DNA of 64,000 nt from an uncultured Candidatus Saccharibacteria bacterium (GTDB taxonomy: Bacteria; Patescibacteriota; Saccharimonadia; Saccharimonadales; Saccharimonadaceae), in assembly GCA_948288625.1 (NCBI GenBank), contig CAOHYA010000001.1, forward strand, positions 62,001 to 126,000, read 5' to 3'. The position numbers and the translations under genes are program-made. How positions within the stretch are numbered: position 1 is the stretch's first letter; the number at the start of each line of letters is the position of its first letter. Of the stretch, positions 25,110 to 33,638 are shown one piece after another. The notes under the pieces are model-generated. The model saw only the letters and a program-made list of their open reading frames with translations. It had not been told where the DNA came from and searched no databases.

Positions 25110-28043
25110 CTACTTCTTAGGCATCGTTTTAGGGTCGCGTTTCGGAGTTTCAGTAATGATATTTCGTTTTATAGCCTCTTTTCGAGCATCATCTGCAATT
25201 GGCGTACCACCGTGTGAATTGATGATCGAGATAATATCACCCTCGTTCATCATTTCAACCCCGCCCCGAGCCTTGACGGCTTCCGTGACGTTTTCTACGC
25301 CCATCGTCCGAATAGTTTCACGGTTAAACTCTCTTGCCGTAGCCGGTGCAGGTGGCGAATACGCCTTAGCCGTAGCCAGAAAACCTCGTTGACCATCGGA
25401 TAAGTTTTCCAAAATTCGGTCCGATTTAAGCGCGGCAATCGTTTCTTTGCTGACACCACCGGATTGCATGGCCCTTTGGAAGGAAGCATCTGGTAAATCA
25501 GACAATTCGCGAGCCGATAAACCACCCCAGGTTGCAGCTGCTGCGCTGACGGCACTAAGTTCGGTTGAACCTCCTTTGACGGACCATTGAAGCAAATCGT
25601 TTGCTTTCTGCTTAGCGACCTGACCATGGTTTTCGGTAATATTACTACTCAAAGCAGTGCGCATTTTATCATCAAACCTAGATTCATTGTTGGCGATAGT
25701 ATCTCGGACTTTCATCACTCCGCTACTACCAGATTTCATCAATATATTTTGGGCGGCGCGCGCCTTTACGATATCACCACGTTCAATAGCGCTGGCGAAT
25801 TGCGCATCAACCGAAGCGCCGGTACGTGCTTCTAGTTGTACTGAAGCCTCGGCGAGTTTCGTTTCGTCATTTTCAAGCTTTTCGATATTTGCACCCCGGA
25901 TCGTTCCGTAATTTCCGGTTACGGCGTTATATGCCCTACTCTTATTCAATTGGGCATTTATGGCCGAACGGCCTTTGTTGAGAGGGTTCCATCCGGAGTA
26001 AATACCCGCGCCAATTTGGGCACGCTTCGTTTTCTTTCGTTGGTCAAGCGCCCGCATGACACCACTATCGCCAAGCTTCTTACTGGCCCCTCGGCCAAAT
26101 TTATCACCAAGGTTATTCATCGTTTGGCCTATATTACCGACGCCATCCAGTGATCTCTTGAGGAGGCCAGGAAGTAGGAATAATGGGAGCGCTATGACAC
26201 CGGCGGCGATAATTTGTGAAATAACACCCTCAGTATCGTCAGGGCTCCCCCCAGTTTCTGAAACAGCAGCCGCATCAATCACCGACGATGCCAAGCCAGC
26301 TGCTCCGAACAATAGCCCTATCAGAGGGAATACGATAAGGAGAGCAACGAACATTTTTCGCCATTTCGTAAACCATTGCTCAGTATTTGGCAGTAAGAAC
26401 GCTACGAAAGCGATTGGTGATATGACAATGAGTAGCACGATCAAAACCTGTCGTACGACAAGAATAAGGAATACCATAATGAAGGCAATAACGGCAGCCA
26501 ATAAGAATGGCCCGAGCACGCTTATACCTAACGCCCAGGCTATTCCGGCTCCTGCGATTACCCCGGTGGCAATCCCGACCCAGTTACCAGTATCATCAGC
26601 ACCTACTTCGGGCAAGCTAATACCATCTCCCACGGATCCAAATACTTGTCGTATGGAAACTCCCAGCAAGTTAGATATGTCTACGGCCAGTTGGCATATA
26701 AAGAATGAAACGTTTACTAAAATCGCCGCCACTATAAGCCGCGGTAACAACTTCTTGATTCCGTAATTTGAGACACCTTGGCCAGTAAGCTGTGAAAATA
26801 TAATGAAGAGAAATGCTATAACGAAGGCGATATTGGCGATAGTTCGCATTGAAGTCCACACGGTATACGTTGGGCTTGATGTAGATATACTACTGGCGTC
26901 TACTTGTAGAAAATTATCGGACAAGAATGAATATGCATTATCCGCCACACTAGCCAGGAAGCTTGTTACCGGACAGACAATCCACCCGACTGCTTCGATC
27001 GCGCAGGTAGTCGCTACGTTTTCACACGCAGCTTCATCCGTGGCACATTCGTCGGTAGTTTCGGGTATTCCTGAGTCTTGATCTGTGGGATGGTTTCTGT
27101 TCCACATCGAAAAAGCCGTGGCGTTGTCATTAATCATCCTGATCAAATCTTTACACTTGAAGTGTTCCCCTGTCGCTCCGGGGTAATTAGCTCCACGGTA
27201 ATTCCAGGTTGAAGCATAGTTAGTAGTCGAGGCATTCGTTGTACCACCTGCGTTACTATTTGCCGAATAGGTGTATACGTACTCATCATTATTCGTACCG
27301 TCCACGACTTTGATGACGGTATAGTTGACACCATCTCTAAACTCGTTGTTTCGAGCAGCGTCGCGTTGAGTTTTATCGGCTTCGGTTAACTTAACTATCT
27401 TCTTGCCGTCACAAGAACTTAAGCCAGCTTTGTTGCTTTCAAACAAGCCTTTATATAATGAGTACTTCGCTTCCTTGTTAAGCAGATCAACGACATTCCC
27501 GACGTTTTTCAAAACGGCTGATTTGAAGCTATCGAAACGCTTTTGACCGCTGTCGTTGCTACGCACCAGTGCCGGGATATTAGAGTTGTATTTATATCCC
27601 ATATCTTCGAGGAATTTCCTGTAGTCAGTTATTCCCCATAATTTTAAGGCTTTGGCCATCACCTGGGCACAGTCTTGGTTGCCGTTCGGATAAACGGTTA
27701 CGAATGCATCGCGGTCGTCAAACCACTCCCCTTCTTTGGTTCCCTCGAATCCACCCTGTCCACTTGGATCTGGAAAATTACCTTGCTTAGGGCTGGTTGC
27801 CCCGTTTTCACCTGGCGTCGTCATAATGCTCGAACGCATGTGGTCAGTCACACATTTGCTTGTCGCTTTCCAGTAACTATAAGAAATCGCCCGATCAGTA
27901 GGTGGGGTATCGGTTGACATTTTGGCCATCGCGCTGCTGCTTAACAGTAGACCGGCTATAAGAGATAATAAAAGAGCTGCCCCGGATACGAAAAATAAAC
28001 TGAGTATACTATTTTTTTGATTTTTTACGTTAGAAATAAACAT
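25110..28043 (-). CDS. VirB6/TrbL-like polytopic membrane protein of T4SS
   Basis: The 977-residue protein has a signal-like hydrophobic segment at about 14-38, a Cys-containing extracytoplasmic region to about 365, and a block of six or so membrane segments at about 400-640 (for example IANIAFVIAFLFIIFSQLTG and FIMVFLILVVRQVLIVLLIV), followed by a charged helical C-terminal tail with repeated Ala-rich helices. This layout matches VirB6/TrbL/TraG-like channel proteins. It precedes prgI and virB4 in one operon. It would form the inner-membrane pore of the secretion-like machine. Confidence 0.82.
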   Translation of the reverse strand: MFISNVKNQKNSILSLFFVSGAALLLSLIAGLLLSSSAMAKMSTDTPPTDRAISYSYWKATSKCVTDHMRSSIMTTPGENGATSPKQGNFPDPSGQGGFEGTKEGEWFDDRDAFVTVYPNGNQDCAQVMAKALKLWGITDYRKFLEDMGYKYNSNIPALVRSNDSGQKRFDSFKSAVLKNVGNVVDLLNKEAKYSLYKGLFESNKAGLSSCDGKKIVKLTEADKTQRDAARNNEFRDGVNYTVIKVVDGTNNDEYVYTYSANSNAGGTTNASTTNYASTWNYRGANYPGATGEHFKCKDLIRMINDNATAFSMWNRNHPTDQDSGIPETTDECATDEAACENVATTCAIEAVGWIVCPVTSFLASVADNAYSFLSDNFLQVDASSISTSSPTYTVWTSMRTIANIAFVIAFLFIIFSQLTGQGVSNYGIKKLLPRLIVAAILVNVSFFICQLAVDISNLLGVSIRQVFGSVGDGISLPEVGADDTGNWVGIATGVIAGAGIAWALGISVLGPFLLAAVIAFIMVFLILVVRQVLIVLLIVISPIAFVAFLLPNTEQWFTKWRKMFVALLIVFPLIGLLFGAAGLASSVIDAAAVSETGGSPDDTEGVISQIIAAGVIALPLFLLPGLLKRSLDGVGNIGQTMNNLGDKFGRGASKKLGDSGVMRALDQRKKTKRAQIGAGIYSGWNPLNKGRSAINAQLNKSRAYNAVTGNYGTIRGANIEKLENDETKLAEASVQLEARTGASVDAQFASAIERGDIVKARAAQNILMKSGSSGVMKVRDTIANNESRFDDKMRTALSSNITENHGQVAKQKANDLLQWSVKGGSTELSAVSAAAATWGGLSARELSDLPDASFQRAMQSGGVSKETIAALKSDRILENLSDGQRGFLATAKAYSPPAPATAREFNRETIRTMGVENVTEAVKARGGVEMMNEGDIISIINSHGGTPIADDARKEAIKRNIITETPKRDPKTMPKK

Positions 28044-28075
28044 AACCGCTTAACATAATTAAATGCTAAACGGTT
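28044..28075 (-). terminator. Hairpin between 28101 gene and the VirB6-like gene
   Basis: AACCGCTTAACAT and ATGCTAAACGGTT form a stem with few mismatches around AATTAA. On the minus strand it follows the 28101-29237 gene, so it is a terminator or attenuator before the VirB6-like start. Its T-run is poor. Confidence 0.45.
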
Positions 28076-28100
28076 ACGTTTTACAATAGATGATCGAACG

Positions 28101-29237
28101 TTAGTTGAGGTCGTTGATATCTAATGCCGACACGGTCAGAACGTCTGGTGTTTCTGAGCTAGGAGTTAATGTAATATATGTATCTGATATATGGCCATCG
28201 CCTTCAATTGTGCCAGCAAACATCGTATTCTCGTCGTTGTATAACGATTCGATACGAACAACAAGAGATATGCCGGCGTCTGGTTGGCTTTCATCGGTGA
28301 CACTAATCAAATCATAATCTGCTTGAAGTGGTTCGATATTTTTCGTATTAGTATTTGGATATTCTTCGTTACCAGTAGTCAATAAATATGAAGACAACAA
28401 AGCTGCATTTCTTGTCTCAGCAACACCAATGAACCTTTTGATTTTCTCATCATTTATTTGAGCATAATCTTCACCGAATAATGCAGTCGCATATATATGT
28501 ACGTTATTTTTGGCAATTTCAGCCGCAAACACTTCTGAATCAGGTGCGCCTGCTTCAACCCATGCATCAAAAGTTGCAGGTACTGCACCGGCCATACCCC
28601 AACGTTCAAGGGTACTGCTGTATTTTTCACCCAGTTGTTGTGGTGTCATGTCGGCGGTTAGACGTAAGCTTTCTAAAATTGCTTGTTCGTTTTCAGGGGT
28701 GATGACGGGGTCGTTTTCACCGGCAACCGGAGCTACTGGTGCTTCAGGGGTATCTTCGCCACCTTCATTTCCTGTGTTTTCATTATCAACAGGATCTTCA
28801 CCGGGATTTGCTGGCGCTTCGGCTACAGGTTCATCGTTTGGTGCTTGTGTAAAGTGAACTACCGCAGCGGTACCACCGCCCACCAAGGCAAGACCAGCGG
28901 CCCAAGCTAAGATTTTATGAATACGTTTAACTTTAGGTTGAGGCTGAACTTGTTCTACCTTAAGTTCTGTTTTAGGCTCGTATCCATCGGGCACAACAGT
29001 AGCTGGACTATCGATACGATCGTCTTCTTCGGTACGGTTTCCTAATGGTTTATCATAAAAGTTAGCTGGTGATTCAGGAGTACTACCGATAAAACCTTGT
29101 GCTACAGCAGTTTGAAGAGGTGTATTATCAAAATGAGTAACTGGTTTTTCACGTACATCCTCTGGTACAAACTCTGAACCTGCGTGAGGTACATCATGTT
29201 CTGTTGCTGGAGTATTCTTGCTTGAAGGTGTTTCCAT
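28101..29237 (-). CDS. Single-pass membrane protein, unknown function
   Basis: The 378-residue protein has a cytoplasmic Pro/acid-rich part (1-105), a membrane segment near 108-128 (ILAWAAGLALVGGGTAAVVH), an acidic Pro/Glu/Asn linker to about 160, and an outer globular domain to the end. I do not recognise the domain. It is the first gene of the minus-strand T4SS-like group and is separated from the VirB6-like gene by a hairpin. It diverges from the pilin genes across 194 bases. A link with the secretion-like system is suggested only by position. Confidence 0.75.
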   Translation of the reverse strand: METPSSKNTPATEHDVPHAGSEFVPEDVREKPVTHFDNTPLQTAVAQGFIGSTPESPANFYDKPLGNRTEEDDRIDSPATVVPDGYEPKTELKVEQVQPQPKVKRIHKILAWAAGLALVGGGTAAVVHFTQAPNDEPVAEAPANPGEDPVDNENTGNEGGEDTPEAPVAPVAGENDPVITPENEQAILESLRLTADMTPQQLGEKYSSTLERWGMAGAVPATFDAWVEAGAPDSEVFAAEIAKNNVHIYATALFGEDYAQINDEKIKRFIGVAETRNAALLSSYLLTTGNEEYPNTNTKNIEPLQADYDLISVTDESQPDAGISLVVRIESLYNDENTMFAGTIEGDGHISDTYITLTPSSETPDVLTVSALDINDLN

Positions 29238-29431
29238 TGAAATTTGAATCCTTATAGTTACATTAAGATGAAATTACGCTTATTCTTTAGCCATTCCTGC
29301 TACCGAATGCTATTTGCCTAAAATATAACACAAAAGTGTAAAAAAGTAAAGAGCTAATGAGTATATAATAAGCTATTACACCATATGTTTACTTGCTTTA
29401 TCTCTTAAAAACTCGTACTCTATTAACAACT

Positions 29432-29854
29432 ATGAAAATAAAACAAACAATACGTAATGTGATGGCGGGCTTGTTTTTGGTATTCGGGCTTACTTTTTTT
29501 GCCATGCCTGCCGTAACATACGCCACGTGTGACACGAACCCTGACACACCTTGCTGTAATGGTGTCGATACGAGCATTGACTTCGGATGTGCCCGTGAAG
29601 AAGATGGCGGTGAATTAAAAGAATCAGGATTATGGAGTATATTACTTCTCGCCGTCAATATCCTTGTTACTGGCGTGGGCGTGGCAGCGCTTGCTGGACT
29701 CGTATACGGGTCAATCCTTTACACTTCTTCTGGTGGCAACCAAGAACAGGTTAAAAAGGCTATCGGTATATTTACCAATGTTGTTATTGGTGTCGTATCG
29801 TTTGCTGGAATGTGGGCATTATTGAACTTCCTTATTCCTGGAGGCGTGTTTTAA
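29432..29854 (+). CDS. T4SS pilin-type small membrane protein (VirB2-like)
   Basis: The 140-residue protein starts at ATG 29432, which gives a clean signal peptide (positive start, hydrophobic 11-25, TYA cleavage near 31). An upstream in-frame start at 29393 would spoil it. A Cys-rich short loop follows (TCDTNPDTPCC), then two membrane helices with the T4SS-pilin style link YTSSGGNQEQVKKAIGIFTN. It is followed without gap by a second pilin-type gene. TATAAT at 29364-29369 is a likely -10. It is a candidate structural subunit of the pilus or channel. Confidence 0.82.
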   Translation: MKIKQTIRNVMAGLFLVFGLTFFAMPAVTYATCDTNPDTPCCNGVDTSIDFGCAREEDGGELKESGLWSILLLAVNILVTGVGVAALAGLVYGSILYTSSGGNQEQVKKAIGIFTNVVIGVVSFAGMWALLNFLIPGGVF

Positions 29855-30559
29855 ATGAAAAAAATACTTAAGATTACCCTTTTCGCGAGTTTGTTCATAT
29901 TTTTTGCGGCTTCGCCGATCGTAGCGGTGGCCACTCCGCAGACGACATTCGCTGCCGGGGCTCAAAACTGTGAAACGAACGTATTAGGCGTACCGCCGTG
30001 GTACCGTGGTATGACTGAAGAGAAAAATGGCGAATGTGTAATTCAATCTCCGGACGAACTTGGTGGTTTGTCGAACTTTATCTGGAAGATTGTATTGAAC
30101 GGTATTCAAATCGCCCTTGTACTCGCTGGGTGGATTGCTTTCGCCTTTATTTTATACGGTGGTTTCTTGTTTATAACCGGTGGCGGCAATTCAAGCCAAA
30201 TCGAGAAAGCGCGGAAAAGTATTCTCAACGCCGTTATCGGGTTGATCATATCGATGGGTGCCATCGCTATAACGAACCTCGTGTTTGGCGTATTCGACGG
30301 TGCGACATCAACGAACGAGTACGGTATACCGGAGATGAGCGATAAAGACCTACTGCGTAACGGCCTCAACTTGCTGTACTACATCGGTGGTATTGCCGCG
30401 GTGATCGTAATAATTATCGCTGGCATCATGTACGTCGTATCGATGGGTGACTCAAGTCGAATCGCACGATCGAAAAATATGATTCTCTATTCTGTTATTG
30501 GTCTAGGGATTCTCTTAGCGGCATTTGCAATTACGAACTTTGTGATAGAAAGGTTTTAA
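29855..30559 (+). CDS. Tandem-duplicated T4SS pilin-type protein
   Basis: The 234-residue protein has a signal peptide (to about residue 34) and two copies of the pilin module. The first ends in LYGGFLFITGGGNSSQIEKA and the second in IMYVVSMGDSSRIARSKNMI, each with two hydrophobic helices. This internal duplication makes a four-helix membrane protein. The ATG directly follows the TAA of the preceding pilin gene, and its own TAA is directly followed by the next, so three pilin-type genes form one unit. It may cap or anchor the filament rather than polymerise; that is inference. Confidence 0.82.
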   Translation: MKKILKITLFASLFIFFAASPIVAVATPQTTFAAGAQNCETNVLGVPPWYRGMTEEKNGECVIQSPDELGGLSNFIWKIVLNGIQIALVLAGWIAFAFILYGGFLFITGGGNSSQIEKARKSILNAVIGLIISMGAIAITNLVFGVFDGATSTNEYGIPEMSDKDLLRNGLNLLYYIGGIAAVIVIIIAGIMYVVSMGDSSRIARSKNMILYSVIGLGILLAAFAITNFVIERF

Positions 30560-30931
30560 ATGAAGAAAATCCAAACAGTAGTCGCGGCATTCATTTTGTT
30601 AGCACTAAGCTCATTTGCGTTTATGCCTGTACCGAACGTAGGTGCCACCGCGCTTGACGAAGTGTGTGAACAAAACTCCGACAGTGCGGTATGTGAAAAT
30701 AAAGACGCTTCATCAGATGATTTTGTCAAAACGTTAATCAATACCCTACTCTATATCATTGGCGCCTTATCGGTGTTGATGATTATCATCGGCGGGTTGC
30801 TATACGTTACTTCACAAGGTGACGCCAGTAACATCACGAAAGCTAAAAATACCCTTCTCTATGCGATTATAGGGCTCGTGGTAGCGGCATTGGCATACGC
30901 TATCGTTAACTGGGTGAATGACCAATTTTAA
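30560..30931 (+). CDS. T4SS pilin-type small membrane protein
   Basis: The 123-residue protein has a signal peptide ending near residue 30 (NVGATA), a short Cys-containing stretch (VCEQNSDSAVCEN) that could form a disulfide loop, and two helices joined by GGLLYVTSQGDASNITKAKN, the typical module of the pilin family common in Candidate Phyla Radiation genomes. It is the third gene of the pilin unit that begins at 29432, with zero spacing to the gene before. Confidence 0.84.
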   Translation: MKKIQTVVAAFILLALSSFAFMPVPNVGATALDEVCEQNSDSAVCENKDASSDDFVKTLINTLLYIIGALSVLMIIIGGLLYVTSQGDASNITKAKNTLLYAIIGLVVAALAYAIVNWVNDQF

Positions 30932-31025
30932 ATCGTATCACCCTTTGAAAATATTTAAGGGGTTAACAAACTGTTAAAAATCTGCTATAACTAACCTAGA
31001 TTTCATAAGAAAGGAAATAAATTTA

Positions 31026-31448
31026 ATGAACGTAATAACAAAAAAGACATTGACTGGTGTTTTCGCAGCTTTCGTGTTCGCACTCGTAGCTCTGTTTACT
31101 CCAATCACTCCATCTGCTAGCGCACAAGAAACCTGTGAATCAGGCTCAGCGGGCGGTGCCCAAGCTGGTATCGAATGTGCACGTGGCGTAAATACACCTG
31201 GTGAATTATTCGATGGCCCTGGTTCGATCTTCACTACAATTGTTAACGTACTTTTGTTCCTTATCGGTGCGATTAGCGTTATCATGCTTATCTACGGTGG
31301 TATTCGTTACACTACTTCTGGTGGTAACAGTGCAAACGTCACTGCGGCAAAAAACACTATTTTGTACGCAATTGTCGGTTTGATCATCGCCTTCCTCGCG
31401 TTCGCAGTTGTGAACTGGGTTCTAGGTGCGGTTGACGCTAACGTATAG
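31026..31448 (+). CDS. T4SS pilin-type protein, probably well expressed
   Basis: The 140-residue protein has a signal peptide (to about SAQE at 34-37), two Cys, and the pilin module GGIRYTTSGGNSANVTAAKN between two helices. It has its own promoter-like region (TATAAC near 30983) and a strong AAGAAAGGAAA ribosome binding site, and ends in a strong terminator. It uses common codons throughout, which suggests higher expression than the preceding three genes. It is closest in module sequence to the 32978-33379 gene. Likely major pilin, by inference. Confidence 0.86.
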   Translation: MNVITKKTLTGVFAAFVFALVALFTPITPSASAQETCESGSAGGAQAGIECARGVNTPGELFDGPGSIFTTIVNVLLFLIGAISVIMLIYGGIRYTTSGGNSANVTAAKNTILYAIVGLIIAFLAFAVVNWVLGAVDANV

Positions 31449-31467
31449 TTAGTAAGTTACTGCATAT

Positions 31468-31497
31468 AAAAAGCTCCGCTGAATGGCGGAGCTTTTT
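31468..31497 (+). terminator. Terminator after pilin gene
   Basis: AAAAAGCTCCGC at 31468-31479 pairs perfectly with GCGGAGCTTTTT at 31486-31497, ending in a T-run. Confidence 0.92.
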
Positions 31498-31518
31498 ATA
31501 TAACTACCTTAGGACATA

Positions 31519-31553
31519 TTAAATAACTCCCCTACCTGAGGGGAGTTATTTAA
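31519..31553. terminator. Second perfect hairpin, probably terminator of the convergent hsp20
   Basis: TTAAATAACTCCCC pairs with GGGGAGTTATTTAA over 14 bases around a short loop. It lies 15 bases after the hsp20 stop on the minus strand and can act in both directions. Confidence 0.8.
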
Positions 31554-31567
31554 TATAAGCGGGTACA

Positions 31568-32032
31568 CTATTGAATTTGAATTTTCTTAGCTTGTTCTTG
31601 CTTAATTTTGTTGAAGCTTACGGTAAGTACACCATCTTTGAGAACGGCTTCTACTTCGTCTTCTTTCACGCTTACCGGAAGTGCCAAGGTGCGACTAAAT
31701 TCACCCCAGTAACATTCTTGAATGTGCCAGTTAGTAGCATCAGTATCGTCACCGCTACTGAGGGTACCGCTAATGGTAAGAATACCATCGCTAATACTTA
31801 CATCTAAGTCTTCTTTGTTAACGCCGGCAGTTCGTGCTTTTACGACAAGCTTGCTTTCTGTTTCGTATACGTCAACTGCGAGTTGGCCTAAGAATTCTTC
31901 TTGGCTATCGTCCCAGTCGGCGTTACTCACAGGAGCGGTGCTGTCGTCGGTTTGTGTTAGGTCGTCATCGCTCAAGAAAGCTGCTGCTAACTCGTCTTCG
32001 ATGAGTAGGTCTTCGTTTGGTTTACGCGCCAT
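31568..32032 (-). CDS. Hsp20/alpha-crystallin family small heat shock protein
   Basis: Using ATG 32032, which has GGAGG seven bases upstream, the protein is 154 residues. The first 65 are acidic, followed by an alpha-crystallin domain: LAVDVYETESKLVVKARTAG, VSISDGILTISGTL, and the C-terminal ALKDGVLTVSFNK-type strand (here AVLKDGVLTVSFNK), then a short tail ending IQIQ, close to an IxI-type motif. It prevents aggregation of unfolded proteins. TATAAT at 32084-32079 gives a leader of about 40 bases. The longer frame to 32107 has no ribosome binding site and covers this promoter. Confidence 0.93.
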   Translation of the reverse strand: MARKPNEDLLIEDELAAAFLSDDDLTQTDDSTAPVSNADWDDSQEEFLGQLAVDVYETESKLVVKARTAGVNKEDLDVSISDGILTISGTLSSGDDTDATNWHIQECYWGEFSRTLALPVSVKEDEVEAVLKDGVLTVSFNKIKQEQAKKIQIQ

Positions 32033-32098
32033 GATATCCTCCACTTTCTCTAGGCTCATTTGACAAATAGTCTCTCGTATTATACCGGGCATATGCGG

Positions 32099-32104
32099 TA
32101 TAAT
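32099..32104 (+). promoter_or_regulatory. -10 hexamer of a leaderless promoter
   Basis: TATAAT ends seven bases before ATG 32112. It is back to back with the hsp20 promoter. Confidence 0.6.
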
Positions 32105-32111
32105 CAACCAA

Positions 32112-32804
32112 ATGGGTGGTGTAAACGTAAAAAATACAATGATACAGGTTGTGCTTCAAAATGTAGCACCACACCTCTGTTTTGGATGTAGTAAAATTGG
32201 CACTACGTTATGTCATAATTGTAAATATAACATCATTAGCGAGCCATTTTCGGGCTGTTTTTTGTGCGGAAATGTGACTACGGATGGTGTATGTGCACAA
32301 CACGATGTGCCTATTTGTAAAGCCTTTGTCGTGAGCGAGCGACACTCAACATTAAAGGACATCATCGACGCATATAAGTTTCAGTTTACGAAACACGCCG
32401 TACGATCTTTAGCCGAGCTATTAGACGAGTCTTTTCCTTTGTTCCCTTCTGATGTGGTTATTGTCCCAATCCCGACTGCCGCATCCCACGTACGCCAAAG
32501 AGGGTATGACCACCTTGAGTTACTTGCGCGGGCATTTAGTATCAAACGTGAAATATCCGTGGTGCACCTACTGACACGTCAATCAAGCAGAACGCAACAC
32601 CGGCTTAATAAAGAAGAACGCCAACAAGAAGCGGGTAAAGCCTTCGTGGCCGACATCACTTCGATCGACCCAGACACTCCCCTTCTATTGCTCGACGATA
32701 TTATCACGACCGGTTCTACTGTGTCTTCAGCGGCCCAAGTGCTACACGAAGCGGGTGTCAAAACTATTTTCGTAGCCGCGCTGGCCTATCAACCTCTCGA
32801 CTGA
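32112..32804 (+). CDS. ComFC-like phosphoribosyltransferase family protein
   Basis: The 230-residue protein has an N-terminal zinc-ribbon-like part with CxxC pairs (CFGC, CHNC, CFLC) and a type I phosphoribosyltransferase domain with VPIPTAASHVRQRGYDH, the ComF landmark, and the PRPP-binding loop LLLLDDIITTGSTV near 190-203. ComFC proteins are needed for natural transformation, where they may act with the ComFA helicase. It is transcribed alone from a leaderless-type promoter. The enzyme reaction is not established for this family. Confidence 0.88.
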   Translation: MGGVNVKNTMIQVVLQNVAPHLCFGCSKIGTTLCHNCKYNIISEPFSGCFLCGNVTTDGVCAQHDVPICKAFVVSERHSTLKDIIDAYKFQFTKHAVRSLAELLDESFPLFPSDVVIVPIPTAASHVRQRGYDHLELLARAFSIKREISVVHLLTRQSSRTQHRLNKEERQQEAGKAFVADITSIDPDTPLLLLDDIITTGSTVSSAAQVLHEAGVKTIFVAALAYQPLD

Positions 32805-32843
32805 ACGGCTTCAATCTGTTAAAATATCCCAAGTGCCTCATAC

Positions 32844-32931
32844 GGAGAGGTGACCGAGTGGTTTAAGGTAACGGTCTTGAAAACCGTCGTGGGGCAACTC
32901 ACCGAGAGTTCGAATCTCTCCCTCTCCGCCA
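32844..32931 (+). tRNA. tRNA-Ser(TGA)
   Basis: The acceptor GGAGAGG pairs with CCTCTCC, the anticodon loop is CTTGAAA with TGA, there is a long variable arm typical of Ser, T-arm GTTCGAAT, discriminator G and an encoded CCA at 32929-32931. Confidence 0.96.
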
Positions 32932-32941
32932 CGCATTTATG

Positions 32942-32967
32942 AATAACTCGTCGATCGACGAGTTATT
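32942..32967. terminator. Perfect 26-bp palindrome, bidirectional terminator
   Basis: AATAACTCGTCGA is followed by its exact reverse complement and TTTTA. It lies between tRNA-Ser(TGA) and the convergent pilin-type gene and probably ends both. Confidence 0.8.
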
Positions 32968-32977
32968 TTATATATCA

Positions 32978-33379
32978 CTACAGATTACTTGGTGCGAACT
33001 GACCGCCAGAAGAGACAGTTCCGAGGATGAAATTTACGGCCGCATACGCTAAAAACGAGATAATGAGACCTACGATTGCATACATGACAGTATTTTTTGC
33101 GGCCGTTACATTTGAGCTATTACCCCCTGAAATCGTGTAGCGAATGCCACCGAAAATGAGCATAATAACCGCTAATGCGCCGGCTATGAATAAAAGCGTG
33201 TTTGTAATCTTAGTAATAATGCCGGTGTCACCGAATAACGCAGTTGGCTGGCCAGCACCGTGAGCTGCGTTTACTCCTTCCATAAGGCTGAGCGCAGAAA
33301 CCGGTTTATTGAATATGAAAACAATAAGTACGGCTAAGCCGAGTGCGATCGCAAGTGCAAATAAAAGTGATTTAATCAT
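32978..33379 (-). CDS. T4SS pilin-type small membrane protein
   Basis: The 133-residue protein starts with an N-terminal hydrophobic segment at about 4-26, then a short loop and two helices around GGIRYTISGGNSSNVTAAKN, nearly the same link as in the 31026-31448 product. Unlike that gene it has no Cys. It stands alone on the minus strand between two tRNA-Ser genes, with TATAAT at 33413-33408 and a leader of about 22 bases. It is the fifth pilin-type gene in 4 kb. Confidence 0.84.
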   Translation of the reverse strand: MIKSLLFALAIALGLAVLIVFIFNKPVSALSLMEGVNAAHGAGQPTALFGDTGIITKITNTLLFIAGALAVIMLIFGGIRYTISGGNSSNVTAAKNTVMYAIVGLIISFLAYAAVNFILGTVSSGGQFAPSNL

Positions 33380-33484
33380 AAATATATTGTTATAAAACTA
33401 TATTCAAATTATAGCAAATCACTCTGTTAAATGCTAGTTTTAACCCCTTTTTTATGGTACAATCAGTCTCGTTGCTACCCATAC

Positions 33485-33577
33485 GGAGGAGTACCCAAGT
33501 GGCTGAAGGGGATGGTTTGCTAAATCATTAGTCTGGGGAGACCTGGAGCGGGAGTTCGAATCTCCCCTCCTCCGCCA
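33485..33577 (+). tRNA. tRNA-Ser(GCT)
   Basis: The acceptor GGAGGAG pairs with CTCCTCC, the anticodon in the loop TTGCTAA is GCT, there is a long variable arm, discriminator G and an encoded CCA at 33575-33577. A TACAAT box about 20 bases upstream is a likely -10. Confidence 0.96.
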
Positions 33578-33623
33578 AAATAATTCGCTCGGTTTACCGG
33601 GCGTTTTCTTTTTATGCTCATGG

Positions 33624-33629
33624 TATACT
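33624..33629 (+). promoter_or_regulatory. -10 hexamer of a leaderless promoter
   Basis: TATACT ends nine bases before ATG 33639. Confidence 0.5.
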
Positions 33630-33638
33630 AAACGTGTA

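Noticed and set aside
26056..26766. 236-codon plus-strand frame
   Set aside because: Antisense of the VirB6-like membrane block, with no ribosome site and no family likeness.
28481..28910. Plus-strand frames opposite the 28101-29237 gene
   Set aside because: Low-complexity antisense of Pro/Glu/Asn-rich codons; no start signals.
29393..29431. Longer start for the first pilin-type gene
   Set aside because: It adds 13 residues before a perfect signal peptide and has no ribosome site.
32033..32107. Longer start for hsp20
   Set aside because: The added part contains the TATAAT promoter, while ATG 32032 has a good GGAGG site.
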